Assembly (NCBI RefSeq): GCF_020103725.1
Contig: NZ_JAHXBG010000004.1
Location: 124,001 to 188,000 of the forward strand
Length of the DNA: 64,000 nt
Source of the DNA: Hyalangium gracile
GTDB taxonomy: Bacteria; Myxococcota; Myxococcia; Myxococcales; Myxococcaceae
Reading direction: 5' to 3'
The notes beneath the pieces were generated by a model. It was given only the letters and a program-made list of their open reading frames with translations, was not told where the DNA came from and did not search any database. Positions 47,394 through 57,757 of this stretch are shown here, in pieces (within the stretch, counting starts at the first letter, position 1; the number at the start of each line of letters is the position of its first letter). The translations under genes and the position numbers were made by a program.

Positions 47394-47624
47394 ATGAGCT
47401 TCGACCTCTACGTGCGAGACCTGAGCGTCCTGCTCAAGGAGAAGGCACTGGAAGCCAGGGAGGAGAGCAGAACCGCATCAGCGGGCGACCGTGCGTATGC
47501 GCTCGGACGGTTGATGGCGTTTCACGACGTCATCTCCCTCATGCAGCAACAGGCTCAGGCCTTCGGGATCCCTCTGGCGGAGATAGGCCTGGACGACATT
47601 CAGCCAGAGAAGGATCTCGTGTGA
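47394..47624 (+). CDS. small hypothetical protein
   Basis: 76 residues from the ATG at 47394, with GGAG eight bases upstream; an in-frame ATG at 47379 would add five. MSFDLYVRDLSVLLKEKALEAREE is followed by AYALGRLMAFHDVISLMQQQAQAFGIPL, two helices with no membrane character. The pattern AxGRLMAFHDVISLMQQQA is seen in small proteins of unknown function near mobile regions. No function can be given. It ends 21 bp before the converging M16 protease gene, at the edge of the AT-richer region. Confidence 0.6.
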   Translation: MSFDLYVRDLSVLLKEKALEAREESRTASAGDRAYALGRLMAFHDVISLMQQQAQAFGIPLAEIGLDDIQPEKDLV

Positions 47625-47645
47625 GACCTCTTGGAGGAGTTCACC

Positions 47646-50243
47646 TCACGGCCCGACGATGGCCAGCACGCCGCGGTTGAAGTCGATCACCTGGCGCGCC
47701 ACCTCGCGCACATCGTCCGCCGTCACCGCGGCGATGTTGTCCGAGTAGTGCAGGAAGTTCTCCAGCTTCATCCCGTAGCACGTGTCCAGCGCCAGCAGCC
47801 CCGCGCGCGAGGCGTTGCGCTGCAGGCCGATCTCGTTCGTCCCAATCAAATGCAACCGCGCCCGCGCCAATTCCACCTCGGGCACGCGCTCCTCGCACAC
47901 CCGCGTCAGCTCCTTCTGGATGGCCTCCACCGCGTCGCTCACCTTCTCCGGGCTCGTGCCGATGTAGGCCGCGAAGTAGCCCGGATCCAGCCCCTCCACC
48001 GTGAAGCTGCTCACGCTGTAGGCCATGGAGCGCTTGTCCCTCAGCTCCACGAAGAGCCGCCCGCCCTGCCCGGACAGCAGCATCGAGAGCACCTCCAGCG
48101 CATGCCGCCGCGGATCATTCAGCCGCATCCCCATGAAGCCGTACACCACGTGCGCCTGGGCCCGCGCCAGCACCCGCTTCTCCTGGCGCGGCCCCTCCGG
48201 TGGCGCGTCCACCGGCACCACCGGCGCCGGCTTCGCCCCGCCCCGAGGCTTGCCGAAGTACTCCCGCGCCAGCGCCATCACCTCCTCCACCTTCACGTCT
48301 CCCACCACGCTCAGCGTCAGCTGTGACGGATCCATGTACGCCGCGTGGTAGGCGCGCAGCGCCTCGGGCCCCATCGCCTCCACCGGCCCGTGCTCACCCA
48401 GCGCGTGCAGCCGGTACGGGTGCGAGCGGTACAGCGTCTTGTTGAAGAGATCGAACGCCAGCCCCGACGGCTTGTCCTCCCGCGTGAGGATGTCCTGCAG
48501 CAGCAGCCGGCGCTCCCGCGCCACCTCGGCCTCGGGGAAGGTGGGCTCCGTCACGCACTCGGCGAACAGCCGGAAGGCCTGCTCGAAGTGCTTCGAGAGG
48601 AAGTCCCCGCGCATCCCCACCGAGTTGCGCCCCCCCAGCCCGCCCAGCGAGCCCGCGAAGGCGTCCACCAGCTGGGTAACCTCCTCCGCGTCCCGGGTGC
48701 GCGTGCCCCGCGTCAGGCTGCGCCCCAGCAGCGTCGACAGCCCGTTGTTCGCCGGCGTCTCGTAGCGCAGCCCGCCGAGGAACGCCGCCCGCATCGCGAA
48801 CAGCGGCACGCCGTGCTCCTCGCGCACCACGATGCGCGCGCCCGACGGCAGCGTCTCCTGGACGATCTCCCCCGTGCTCGAGCGCGAAGGAACCACCCGC
48901 AGGGCCGCACCCTTCGCGGGCCGGCGCACCTTGCGGTCCGGCCGCACCGTGGGCGCCTCGTGCGCCACCGCGTCCAGGAGCTCCTCCGCCTGGGCCGCGC
49001 TGAAGTCCGTGCCCGGCGGCAGCAGCCCCGTCACCACCGCCCGGTCGAAGCGCAGGTAGCGCTCGGCCACCTCCCGCACGTCCTCGACGGTGAGCCGCGC
49101 CACCGCCTCGTAGTAGCGCTCCTCCGCCTCCAGCCCGCCCATCGCGGACTGGTAGTAGCCCATCTTCCGCGCCATGCCCTGCACCGTCTCGCGCTGGTAC
49201 ACGGCCTCCGCCTCGAGGATGGCCTTCACCGTGTCCAGCTCGTCCGCGGACACCGGCTGGGCGCGCAGCTCGGCCAGCGCCCGCGTCGTCTCCTCCAGCG
49301 CCCGGCGCGCGTTCGCCGCCGGCAGCGTCAGCGAGGCGCTGAACAGCCCCGGATCCCTCGGCGTGTACGCCGAGGCATGAATCTCGTTGACCAGGTTGAG
49401 CTTGCGCTTCACCTCCACCGCCAGCCGGGACGCCTCGCCCTGGCCCGCCAGCATCGCCAGCACGTCCAGCGCCGGCACGTCCGGGTGGTCCGCCCGGGGG
49501 ATGCCGAAGCTCAGGTGGAGGTGCGCCTCCTTCACGTCATCCTCTCGCAGCAGCAGCCGGCGCTGGGTGGCCGCGGGCTCGCTGGGGCGCGGCGCCAGGC
49601 CCTCGAAGGGCCGGCCCCAGTCCCCCCCGAAGATTTCCTCCACCCACCCGCGCAGCTCCGCCTCGCGCACGTCTCCCACCACCGAGAGCACCAGGTTCCT
49701 GGGCGAGTAGTACCGGTGGTAGAACTCCAGCACCTTCTCCCGCGAGAAGCTCCGGACGCTCTCCTCCGTGCCGATGACGGGCCGCCGGTACGGGTGCACC
49801 TGGTAGGCCGTGGCGAACAAGTCCCTCGAGGCCCGCCGGGACGGGGTGTCCTGGCTTCGTTTGATCTCCTCGCACACCACCTCGATTTCCCGCGCCAGCT
49901 CCTCCCGGTCGAACGCCGAGTGCCGCACCGCGTCGCCCAGGATGTCCAGCCCCATCCGGGCAAACTGGCTGGCGATGACGATGTGGTAGACCGTCTGGTC
50001 GAAGGACGTCCAGGCGTTGATCTCCCCGCCGTGCGCCTCCACGTCCCGGGCAATCTCCCCGGGGCCCCGGCGCTCGGTGCCCTTGAAGAGCATGTGCTCG
50101 TGGAGGTGGGCCAGGCCCGCCTGGTCGGGCCGCTCGTCGGCGCTGCCGGCCTTCACCCAGACCTGGAAGGCGGCGACCTTGGCGGCGTGCTGTTCCTCGA
50201 AGACGACGGTGAGCCCGTTGGAGAGCGCGTAGCGGAGGGGCAT
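47646..50243 (-). CDS. M16-family zinc protease, double domain
   Basis: 865 residues from ATG at 50243 (MPLRYALSNGLTVVFEEQHAAKV), the natural start of M16 proteins; the open frame continuing upstream is not coding. The first half has the inverted zinc motif HLHEH (residues 47-51) and the distal Glu region AREIEVVCEEIKRSQD, so it is catalytic. The second half repeats the fold (VQETLPSGARIVVREEHGVPLFAMRAAFLGGLRYE) without the zinc motif, and ends with the R/Y-type SMAYSVSSF. This is the normal active/inactive domain pair of insulinase-type proteases. No signal peptide, so cytoplasmic or leaderless. The substrate is unknown. Confidence 0.93.
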   Translation of the reverse strand: MPLRYALSNGLTVVFEEQHAAKVAAFQVWVKAGSADERPDQAGLAHLHEHMLFKGTERRGPGEIARDVEAHGGEINAWTSFDQTVYHIVIASQFARMGLDILGDAVRHSAFDREELAREIEVVCEEIKRSQDTPSRRASRDLFATAYQVHPYRRPVIGTEESVRSFSREKVLEFYHRYYSPRNLVLSVVGDVREAELRGWVEEIFGGDWGRPFEGLAPRPSEPAATQRRLLLREDDVKEAHLHLSFGIPRADHPDVPALDVLAMLAGQGEASRLAVEVKRKLNLVNEIHASAYTPRDPGLFSASLTLPAANARRALEETTRALAELRAQPVSADELDTVKAILEAEAVYQRETVQGMARKMGYYQSAMGGLEAEERYYEAVARLTVEDVREVAERYLRFDRAVVTGLLPPGTDFSAAQAEELLDAVAHEAPTVRPDRKVRRPAKGAALRVVPSRSSTGEIVQETLPSGARIVVREEHGVPLFAMRAAFLGGLRYETPANNGLSTLLGRSLTRGTRTRDAEEVTQLVDAFAGSLGGLGGRNSVGMRGDFLSKHFEQAFRLFAECVTEPTFPEAEVARERRLLLQDILTREDKPSGLAFDLFNKTLYRSHPYRLHALGEHGPVEAMGPEALRAYHAAYMDPSQLTLSVVGDVKVEEVMALAREYFGKPRGGAKPAPVVPVDAPPEGPRQEKRVLARAQAHVVYGFMGMRLNDPRRHALEVLSMLLSGQGGRLFVELRDKRSMAYSVSSFTVEGLDPGYFAAYIGTSPEKVSDAVEAIQKELTRVCEERVPEVELARARLHLIGTNEIGLQRNASRAGLLALDTCYGMKLENFLHYSDNIAAVTADDVREVARQVIDFNRGVLAIVGP

Positions 50244-50433
50244 AGGAGGCGTCCGAAGCTGGCACCAGCCCTGCACGGAAGCAAGGCGCGGAGTGAGGTT
50301 TCCCTCACTCCCTAACGTCCCCGGCGCCCCCGGGCGACCCGGACGCACGCCCGAGCCCCGGGCGGAGGGGCGGGCGGGAATCCGCGCGTGTGTATTGGAG
50401 AACAGCCCCAACGGGCGATAACCTGCGCCCGTC

Positions 50434-52815
50434 ATGGCACCGCCCCTGGAAGAGCTGGATCCGCTCGCGGACCTGCGTGAGAGCTTGGACGACGGTGCCC
50501 CCACGGCCGCACCCTCGGTGAGCAAGCCCGCGCCCGCGGTCGCACCACCTCCGCTGCCGCCTCGCAAGAACGCCACGGCTCCGGCCCCCATCCCCACCGG
50601 CAGCCAGTCCGGCATCGCCTCGCCCCTGGCCAGGAGCAAGCCGCAGGCCCCCATCCCCACCGGGAGCCAGTCCGGCGTCGCCTCGCCCCTGGCCAAGAGC
50701 CCCCGCCCCCTGGGCGGGGAGGATCCGTTCGGCGAGCCCGCCGAGCCCCGCATGCCCATGGGGGCCGCCCCGGAGGAGAAGCTCGAGTTCTTCCGCCAGG
50801 TGCTCAAGCAGAAGACGGAGACGCTGGCCCGGGCGCGCTCGCTGTACTCGGAGAAGGACTCGGAGCTGACCGGGCTGCGCCAGTCGGTGGCGCAGCTCAC
50901 CCAGGAGCTCACCACCGCGAAGAAGGAGCTCACCGACGCCCGCGGGCAGCTGGGCGGGCTGAAGGAGCTGCCCCAGAAGCTGGCCCAGGCGACGGAGGCC
51001 CAGGCCCGCCAGGAGAAGCGCGCGGCCACCGCCGAGGCGAAGCTGGCCGAGGCGGAGGGAGAGCTCCAGGCCGTCGAGGCCGACCGCAAGGACTTGTCCC
51101 GCGCGCTGGCGGACGTGGAGGCGGAGATTCCCCGCCTCACCGAGGACCTTCGGGCGGAGCGGGAGGCGCGCGCGGCGCTGGCCGAGGAGCTCATCGGCGC
51201 CAAGGAGGCCCTCTCGCTGGCGCAGGACCGCGTGGCGGACCTGGCCGCGGAGAAGTCCGAGGCCCAGGGCACGATGGAGGCCGTCCAGGAGCAGTTCCAG
51301 GCCGCGCTCGCGGACGTGGAGCGGCTCACCGGTGAGCTCGAGACGGCCACCACCGAGCGCGACGCGCTGAGCACCGAGCGCGAGGAGCTGTCGCTGCGCG
51401 CCAGCCAGCTCGAGGCGGCCCTGGCCGAGGCCAACGGCAACCTGAGCGCGCTGGAGAGCGAGAGCGAGTGGTCCCGGAGCTCGCTCGAGGAGGCCCAGTC
51501 CCGCGCCCAGCTGATGGAGGCGGAGCGGGACGAGGCCCGCTCGGAGACCGCCACCGCGCGGCAGCAGGTGGAGGCGCTCCAGAAGGAGAAGGCCGCGCTC
51601 GAGAAGGACAAGGCCACCCTCAAGACGCGCCTCTCCGAGCTCGAGCGCAACCTGGCCCTCAAGGACGCGGACCTCGTGGGCGTGCGCGCGGCGCTGTCTG
51701 CCCGCACGTCCGAGGCGGGGGCGCTCATTGGCCGCGCGGAGGTGGCCGAGGGCAAGGTGGCCACGCTCACCGACCGCGTGCAGCTGCTGGAGGCGGAGGT
51801 GGCCGCGGCCACCGAGCGCGCCCAGGCCGCCGAGGTGGAGGTGGCCTCGCTCCGGGGCGCCCTGGAGGCCAGCGAGGCCGAGCAGGTGTCGCTGAGGGAC
51901 CGCATCGAGGCGGACGCGGCGGCGCTGTCGGAGACGGCTCGCACCGCCGAGGCCCAGGTGGAGGAGCTCAACTCGCTGCTGTCCACGGCGCGGGCCGAGC
52001 GGGACGAGGTGGTCGGCGAGCTCGACTCGGTGAAGGCGACGCTCCACTCCGTGCAGGCGACGCTGCAGTCCACGCAGGCGGCGCTCCAGTCCACGCAGTC
52101 CACGCTGCAGACGGTGCAGGCGGAGAAGGCCAGCCTGGCGGCGCGGGCCTCCTCGCTGGAGAAGGGCGGGGCGCAGCGGGACACGCAGGTGGCGGAGCTC
52201 AACGCGAAGCTGGAGGCGGCCCGCGCGGAGGCGGAGGACAAGACAACCCGGCTCTCCCAGCGCGTGAAGATGCTGGAGGGCGCGCTGGAGACGGCGCGCA
52301 ACGAGGCCGCGGCTGCGGCGAAGAAGTCCGCCGCCGAGCTGGCCACCGCCGAGACGAACCTGCGCACGCTCCGCGGCAAGGAGGCCGAGGCCACCCGGGC
52401 CACCAAGGCCCTCGAGCAGAAGGTGGCGCAGGCGGAGGCGGCCCTCAAGACGGAGAAGGGGAGCCAGGGCTCGCTCGGGCAGAAGCTGGCGCAGGTGGAG
52501 GCCACGCTGGAGGCCGAGCAGGCCGAGCGCGCCAGCCTGGAGCAGCGGCTGGCCGAGTTGGAGTCGGCGCTCCAGGCCGAGCAGGCCCAGCGGGCGAACC
52601 TGGAGCAGGAGCTGGAGCAGGCGCGTGCCGCTCCGGCGGCTCCGGCGGGGGGCGAGGCTCCGGCGGAGCTCATCGCCGAGCGCGACAAGCTCAAGGCGGA
52701 CATCACCGCCATGAAGAAGAAGCTGGTGCAGGCCGAGTCCGCCATCGAGGCGGCGGCTACCTACAAGGCGAAATTGGCGCGGCTGGAGGCGCAGTTGAAG
52801 GGTGGCAAGAAGTAA
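50434..52815 (+). CDS. large coiled-coil protein
   Basis: 793 residues. The first ~120 are Pro/Ala-rich with a tandem duplication (PIPTGSQSGIASPLARS, then PIPTGSQSGVASPLAKS). From ~125 to ~785 it is almost unbroken coiled coil with Glu/Lys/Ala heptads (KLEFFRQVLKQKTETLARARSL...), including a short 7-residue tandem repeat HSVQATLQSTQAALQSTQST. There is no ATPase head, so it is not SMC/Rad50. Myxobacteria have such proteins in gliding motility and polarity (for example AglZ, FrzS), but the receiver domain of those is absent here. It lies 7 bp upstream of hemW. Role: structural or scaffolding, inferred. Confidence 0.8.
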   Translation: MAPPLEELDPLADLRESLDDGAPTAAPSVSKPAPAVAPPPLPPRKNATAPAPIPTGSQSGIASPLARSKPQAPIPTGSQSGVASPLAKSPRPLGGEDPFGEPAEPRMPMGAAPEEKLEFFRQVLKQKTETLARARSLYSEKDSELTGLRQSVAQLTQELTTAKKELTDARGQLGGLKELPQKLAQATEAQARQEKRAATAEAKLAEAEGELQAVEADRKDLSRALADVEAEIPRLTEDLRAEREARAALAEELIGAKEALSLAQDRVADLAAEKSEAQGTMEAVQEQFQAALADVERLTGELETATTERDALSTEREELSLRASQLEAALAEANGNLSALESESEWSRSSLEEAQSRAQLMEAERDEARSETATARQQVEALQKEKAALEKDKATLKTRLSELERNLALKDADLVGVRAALSARTSEAGALIGRAEVAEGKVATLTDRVQLLEAEVAAATERAQAAEVEVASLRGALEASEAEQVSLRDRIEADAAALSETARTAEAQVEELNSLLSTARAERDEVVGELDSVKATLHSVQATLQSTQAALQSTQSTLQTVQAEKASLAARASSLEKGGAQRDTQVAELNAKLEAARAEAEDKTTRLSQRVKMLEGALETARNEAAAAAKKSAAELATAETNLRTLRGKEAEATRATKALEQKVAQAEAALKTEKGSQGSLGQKLAQVEATLEAEQAERASLEQRLAELESALQAEQAQRANLEQELEQARAAPAAPAGGEAPAELIAERDKLKADITAMKKKLVQAESAIEAAATYKAKLARLEAQLKGGKK

Positions 52816-52822
52816 CCACCCC

Positions 52823-54028
52823 ATGTCGTTCTCCGCCCCCATCGATGCCTGGACCGGGATGCCGGCGGCCCGCTTCGGGCTGTACCTTCACTTCCCGTAC
52901 TGCCTGGCGAAGTGCCCCTACTGCGACTTCGCCGTGGCCGTGGCGCGCCAGGTGCCGGAGGAGCGCTACGCCCACGCGGTGCTGAGGGAGCTGGACGCTC
53001 GGCTGGCCGCCATGCCGGAGCTCCGCAAGCGGCCGCTGGAGTCCATCTTCCTGGGAGGCGGCACGCCCTCGCTGTGGCACCCGAAGTGGGTGGCGCACGT
53101 GCTGGAGGGCATCGCGGCCCGGCTGCCGGTGGCGCCCGGGGCGGAGGTGTCCCTGGAGGCGAACCCGGAGGTGGCGGACACGGAGCGCTACGCCGGCTTC
53201 CAGGCGGCGGGGGTGAACCGGCTCTCGCTGGGCGTGCAGTCCTTCCAGCCGGAGACGCTGAAGGCGCTCGGGCGGGCGCACGACGCGCGGGGGGCGGAGG
53301 AGGCGTTCCGCATGGCGCGGCGCGCGCGCTTCGAGGTGGTGTCCATGGACTTCATCTATGGAGTGCATGGGCAGACGCGAGCGCAGGTGGAGGCGGACGC
53401 GCGGAAGGCCGCGGCGCTGGAGCCGGAGCACCTGTCCACCTACGCGCTGACCCTGGAGCGCGAGGTGCTGGCGGAGGACACGCCGCTGGCCAAGCGCCTG
53501 GCCCGGGGAGAGGTGGCGCTGCCCCAGGACGAGGAGGTGGTGGCCATGGCCGACACGCTGCGCGAGGTGTACGCCGCGCACGGCCTGCGCCGCTATGAAA
53601 TCTCCAACCACGCGCGGGAGGGCTACAGCTCCAGGCACAACGCGCTGTACTGGACGGGGGGCGAGTACCTGGCGCTCGGAGTGGGCGCCACGGGCATGCT
53701 GCACACGCCTTCACCCCACCGGTACGTGAACCTGCGCGGCGCGGAGGCCTGGCTGAAGGCGGTGGAGCAGGGCGCGCTGCCCGAGGCGAGCCGCGAGGCG
53801 CTCGGCCCGGAGGAGCTCTTCGAGGAGCGGCTGGCGATGGGGCTGCGGCTGCGCTCGGGGGTGGACTGGGAGGCGGTGTGCGCCGCGTACGGCCAGGAGC
53901 CGGAGCCCCGGCGGGCGGAGGTGGCGCGGCTGGTGGCGCACGGCCTGGCGACGCTGAGCGGCCGGCGCCTGGTGCTGACGGACGCGGGGGCGGATCTGCA
54001 CAGCGCCATCTGCGCGAGGCTGATTTAA
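52823..54028 (+). CDS. hemW: radical SAM haem chaperone HemW
   Basis: 401 residues from ATG at 52823. The 4Fe-4S cluster motif is CxxxCxxC at Cys27, Cys31, Cys34 (CLAKCPYC) after GLYLHFPY, plus the GGGTPS SAM motif, and VNRLSLGVQSF and LEREVLAEDTPLAKR. The HNALYWTGGEYLALGVGA region and HemN_C-type tail (FEERLAMGLRLRSGVDW) match HemW rather than the oxygen-independent coproporphyrinogen oxidase HemN. HemW binds haem and passes it to haem proteins. It is followed 37 bp later by a TPR membrane protein on the same strand. Confidence 0.92.
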   Translation: MSFSAPIDAWTGMPAARFGLYLHFPYCLAKCPYCDFAVAVARQVPEERYAHAVLRELDARLAAMPELRKRPLESIFLGGGTPSLWHPKWVAHVLEGIAARLPVAPGAEVSLEANPEVADTERYAGFQAAGVNRLSLGVQSFQPETLKALGRAHDARGAEEAFRMARRARFEVVSMDFIYGVHGQTRAQVEADARKAAALEPEHLSTYALTLEREVLAEDTPLAKRLARGEVALPQDEEVVAMADTLREVYAAHGLRRYEISNHAREGYSSRHNALYWTGGEYLALGVGATGMLHTPSPHRYVNLRGAEAWLKAVEQGALPEASREALGPEELFEERLAMGLRLRSGVDWEAVCAAYGQEPEPRRAEVARLVAHGLATLSGRRLVLTDAGADLHSAICARLI

Positions 54029-54064
54029 GGTGAGTGCTTCGGTGACAGCTCGGGAATCGCGAAC

Positions 54065-54859
54065 ATGAGCACGTGGATGTTGTGGATGATCGCCTCGCTC
54101 CTCACGGGGCGGCCGCTGCTGTCGCTGGTGCTGGTGTTCGGGCTGCTGTGGCTGATGGACCGCTACACCCTGCAGGTGCTGCCGCGTCCGCTGCGCTTCA
54201 TCCACCGCTGGCGGCGCGCGGGGCAGCTCGAGCGCACGCTGCTGGCCAACACCCACGATCGGCGGGCGCGCTTCGAATTGGCGGAGCTGCGCGTGGGGCA
54301 GGGCAAGTACGCGGCGGCCGTGGAGCTGCTCAAGCCCAACCTGGAGGCGGGGGACGAGGACGTGGACACGCTCTTCCTGCTCGGGGTGGCGTACCTGGGC
54401 GCGGGCGAGGCGGCCAAGGGCGAGCTGCTGCTGAGCGAGGCGGAGAAGCTGAGCCCGGACTTCCGCCAGGGCTCCATCGACCTGGAGCGGGGCCGGCTGC
54501 GGCTGGCGGGCGGGGACGTGAAGGGCGCGGTGGAGGCGCTGGAGCGCTTCGTGAAGGGCCGGCACGGGACGGTGGAGGGGCGGGTGCTGCTGGCCAAGGC
54601 CCTGGACAAGGCGGGGCGGGACGCGGACGCGGCGCTCATGCGCGACGAGGCCTGGAAGGAGTACCTGGCCGCCCCGGGCTTCCACCGTCGCCGGGAGCGG
54701 ATGTGGGCCTGGCGTGCACGTCCCAGCCGCCCCCTCACCTACGCGGCCCTGGTGCTGGTGGTGCTGGCGCTGGGCTACCGGGTGCTGAGCCAGGTCCAGC
54801 CCCCCAGGGAGACCTACTCGGATCCCTACGCCGTGGGGGCGGACGAGGATGAGGAGTGA
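54065..54859 (+). CDS. TPR membrane protein
   Basis: 264 residues. An N-terminal membrane segment (LLSLVLVFGLLWLMDRYTLQV, ~18-38) and a C-terminal one (LTYAALVLVVLALGYRVLS, ~225-243) flank four TPR-like helix pairs, for example FELAELRVGQGKYAAAVELLKPNLEA and LFLLGVAYLGAGEAAKGELLLSEAEK. The domain should sit in one compartment with both ends anchored in the inner membrane; an adaptor role is likely. The partner is not identifiable. Likely co-transcribed with hemW. Confidence 0.8.
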   Translation: MSTWMLWMIASLLTGRPLLSLVLVFGLLWLMDRYTLQVLPRPLRFIHRWRRAGQLERTLLANTHDRRARFELAELRVGQGKYAAAVELLKPNLEAGDEDVDTLFLLGVAYLGAGEAAKGELLLSEAEKLSPDFRQGSIDLERGRLRLAGGDVKGAVEALERFVKGRHGTVEGRVLLAKALDKAGRDADAALMRDEAWKEYLAAPGFHRRRERMWAWRARPSRPLTYAALVLVVLALGYRVLSQVQPPRETYSDPYAVGADEDEE

Positions 54860-54963
54860 GGAGCCTGCTCCCCCTGTATTTTCCCGTCCATCCGGGCTTC
54901 AATGGTGGTGTCGCTACTCGTGGTTTCCGTAGACTTCCGGACGACACCTGCGAGAGGTAGCCG

Positions 54964-56493
54964 ATGTTCCCCGCCCCATCCCATGTGCTCCGACAGCGAG
55001 AGGGGACGCTCGCGGAGGTGCCGCTGCCGTTGCTGCTGCACGCGCTGGCCATGGAGGAGCGCACGTGCACGCTGGAGCTGAAGGCGCGCCAGCGGGAGAA
55101 GCGCATCACGTTCGAGGAGGGCGCGCCCGTGGCGTGTGTCTCGAACCTGCTGCACGAGACGCTGGGCAAGTTCCTGGTGGAGAAGGGGAAGCTGAGCGAG
55201 GCGGACTACCAGAAGACGCTCTCGGAGAGCATCCAGACGGGGCAGGAGATCGGCACGCTGCTGGTGCAGAAGGGGCTGATCAGCCCGTTCGACTTGTACA
55301 AGCAGCTGCAGGCGAACCTGGGGCTGAGCCTGCTGGACTGCTTCCGGTGGACGGACGCGCGCTACAAGCTGATCGCGGACGTGGAGCCGCCGGGCACGAG
55401 CGTGCGGACGAACACGGCGCAGCTCATCCTCACGGGCGTGGCGAACATGATGCCGTTCGACGCGGTGGCCACGCACTTCACCTTCACGGATGACCGGCGC
55501 TTCGCGCAGGTGCCGGGCGTGGAGGGGCCGAAGCTGTCGGCGAAGGACGCGCGGCTGTTCCAGGCGCTGCGGCTGCGGCCCACCTTCTCGGAGATGCTGG
55601 AGCGCACGGGCTACGACACGGAGTCGGCGCTGCGGCGGCTGTACGCGCTGTGCATCGTGGGGGTGGCGGACTTCGCGGACGCGGTGGACGAGCGGGCGGC
55701 CTCGGCGCCTCCGCCGCCGGTCGCGGTGGTGGAGCCAGAGCCGGTGGCTCCGGCGGTGCCCTCGGGGACGCCGTTCTCGGACGAGGACGAGGCGGCGCGC
55801 AACGAGCTGATGAGCGCCTTCATGTCTCACCGGAGCCAGGATCCGTTCGCGCTGCTGGGGGTGGCGGAGGACGTGCAGCCGCTGGCGCTGCGCAAGGCGT
55901 TCCTGAACGCGGCGGACAAGTTCAGCCCGCTGCGCTTCAACACGGCGGACTTGAAGGAGAAGGCGGAGGTGCTGCTGGCGGCGTACGCCCGGGCCTTCGG
56001 GGTGCTGATGGAGCCGGACCTGGCGGCGCTGTGGCGCAAGCGTCGGGCGGCGGCGCGGGAGAAGGAGCGGGGGGCGACGGGGCGGCCGTCGACGCAGGAG
56101 CAGTTCCGCATCAAGACGGAGCTGCTGGACGGGCGCACGCAGTTCGAGCAGGGGAAGAAGCGGCTGGAGGGGCGCAACTTCGCGGGGGCGTTCGAGTACT
56201 TCGAGTACGCGTGCGACATCGAGCCGCGGCCGATGCACCTGGCCTACCGGGCGTGGGCGCGCTACCTGATGAAGCCGGAGTCCCACGGCAAGCTGGCGCT
56301 GCAGGAGCTGAGCGACGTACTGCGCCAGGAGCCGCAGCTGGAGGAGGGCTGGTTCTTCTACGGCGAGGTGAGCCGTGGGGAGAGCCAGTGGGCCCAGGCC
56401 GAGGACGCGTACCGCCGGGCCTTCAAGCTCAACCCGAAGAACCGGCGCTACGTGGACCTCATCCAGGAGACCATCAAGAACGCCAGGCGCTGA
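54964..56493 (+). CDS. DUF4388 / J-like / TPR protein
   Basis: 509 residues, cytoplasmic. Residues ~15-150 match the DUF4388 pattern ([39 protein letters not shown]), common in delta-proteobacterial signalling proteins. A Pro/Val/Ala linker follows at ~245-270. Residues ~285-345 look like a J-domain ([33 protein letters not shown]) but the HPD tripeptide that activates Hsp70 is replaced, so it is a J-like module. TPR helices end the protein ([27 protein letters not shown] and [15 protein letters not shown]). Probably a scaffold in signalling. The next gene is a Ser/Thr kinase 82 bp downstream. Confidence 0.8.
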   Translation: MFPAPSHVLRQREGTLAEVPLPLLLHALAMEERTCTLELKARQREKRITFEEGAPVACVSNLLHETLGKFLVEKGKLSEADYQKTLSESIQTGQEIGTLLVQKGLISPFDLYKQLQANLGLSLLDCFRWTDARYKLIADVEPPGTSVRTNTAQLILTGVANMMPFDAVATHFTFTDDRRFAQVPGVEGPKLSAKDARLFQALRLRPTFSEMLERTGYDTESALRRLYALCIVGVADFADAVDERAASAPPPPVAVVEPEPVAPAVPSGTPFSDEDEAARNELMSAFMSHRSQDPFALLGVAEDVQPLALRKAFLNAADKFSPLRFNTADLKEKAEVLLAAYARAFGVLMEPDLAALWRKRRAAAREKERGATGRPSTQEQFRIKTELLDGRTQFEQGKKRLEGRNFAGAFEYFEYACDIEPRPMHLAYRAWARYLMKPESHGKLALQELSDVLRQEPQLEEGWFFYGEVSRGESQWAQAEDAYRRAFKLNPKNRRYVDLIQETIKNARR

Positions 56494-56575
56494 GCCGCTC
56501 CCCTCCGGCATGGCCGAGGGTACGCTCGTCGGACCGGAGCGCGGGCGTTATCCTCTTGGGTGGAGGAGCCGCGCC

Positions 56576-57694
56576 ATGCCTCAGCTCGGCAGGTATCAAC
56601 TGATAAAGAAGCTCGCCACCGGAGGCATGGCCGAGGTGTTCCTCGCCAAGGCCCAGGGCCCCATGGGCTTCGAGAAAACGCTGGTACTCAAACGGATCCT
56701 TCCCTACATGGCGGAGGACCCCACCTTCGTGGAGATGTTCCTGGCGGAGGCGAAGCTGGCTGCCCAGCTCAACCACCCCCACCTGGTGCAGATCTTCGAC
56801 TTCGGCGAGGCCGACGGCCAGTACTTCCTGGCCATGGAGTACATCGACGGCGTCAACCTGCGCACCCTGCTGGTGCGAGCGGCCCAGCAGGGAATGGCGC
56901 TGGCCCCCGAGCTGTGCGCCCAGCTCGTCGCCTCCGCGTGCGAGGGTCTGGCCTTCGCTCATGACTTCCGGGACCCGGAGACCGGCGTTCCGCTGGGGCT
57001 CATCCATCGCGACATCAGCCCGGACAACATCCTCGTGTCGCGTCACGGCGCCGTGAAGGTGGTGGACTTCGGCATCGCCAAGGTCGCTGGCCAGCCCGAC
57101 AGGACGCAGGAGGGCGTCGTCAAGGGCAAGCTGGCCTACATGCCGCCCGAGCAGATCCGCGCCGAGCCGCTGGATCGCCGGGTGGATGTGTATGCGCTCG
57201 GGGTGGTGCTCTACGAGCTGCTCACCGCCCACAAGCCGTTCCAGGGCCCCACGGACGCCAGCACGATGGAGTCCATCCTCTTCAGGCCGATGGTGCCGCC
57301 CTCGCAGTACCGGTCGGACGTGCCCGACTCGCTGCTCCTCATCCTTGAGCGCGCCCTCGCGGGGAAGCCCGAGCACCGCCAATCGGATTGCCTGTCGCTC
57401 GCGGCGGAGCTCGAGGACTTCATCCTCTCGGTGGGCAAGCCGGTGACGGCGCAGCAGCTCGCCCTGCTCGTCGCGATGGTCGTCCCCGAGCAGCCCCCCT
57501 CGGGCCCCATGCCCGCGCGGGCCCCGGCGCCAGCCGCTGGCGAAGCGCCTGGGAACCCGCGCCCCTCGCAGCTCGGGCTGGATACCACCTTCCTCGCGTA
57601 CTCGCCCGGTGACACCCTGGAGATCGATCCAGCCTTGGTGCGGTCCCTGGCGGAGGTCGAGGAGCTCACGGAGCCTGGAGAGCCCGAGGAGTGA
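56576..57694 (+). CDS. Ser/Thr protein kinase, cytoplasmic
   Basis: 372 residues; ATG with GGAGGAG upstream. Complete Hanks-type domain: Gly loop ATGGMAEVF, Lys39 in [16 protein letters not shown] (144-151), DFGIAK (164-169) and the activation segment end [20 protein letters not shown] is the form of Pkn kinases common in Myxococcus. After ~285 there is only a short Pro/Ala-rich tail with no membrane helix or sensor domain, so regulation is by protein partners. The DUF4388/TPR protein upstream on the same strand is a plausible partner. Confidence 0.93.
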   Translation: MPQLGRYQLIKKLATGGMAEVFLAKAQGPMGFEKTLVLKRILPYMAEDPTFVEMFLAEAKLAAQLNHPHLVQIFDFGEADGQYFLAMEYIDGVNLRTLLVRAAQQGMALAPELCAQLVASACEGLAFAHDFRDPETGVPLGLIHRDISPDNILVSRHGAVKVVDFGIAKVAGQPDRTQEGVVKGKLAYMPPEQIRAEPLDRRVDVYALGVVLYELLTAHKPFQGPTDASTMESILFRPMVPPSQYRSDVPDSLLLILERALAGKPEHRQSDCLSLAAELEDFILSVGKPVTAQQLALLVAMVVPEQPPSGPMPARAPAPAAGEAPGNPRPSQLGLDTTFLAYSPGDTLEIDPALVRSLAEVEELTEPGEPEE

Positions 57695-57757
57695 GCGGCT
57701 CCGCGCGTTGAGGGCCGGGAGCTGCGTCCGAGCGTTGGAGCCGGCGGGCCCGCCGCC

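Noticed and set aside
47646-47898. Short Gly/Ala/Arg-rich open frame inside the 3' end of the protease gene
   Set aside because: It is a frame-shifted shadow of the M16 C-terminus with no ribosome-binding site.
50244-52745. N-terminal 834-residue extension of the M16 protease frame
   Set aside because: Ser/Arg-rich low complexity antisense to the coiled-coil gene. M16 proteins begin at the strand found after 50243.
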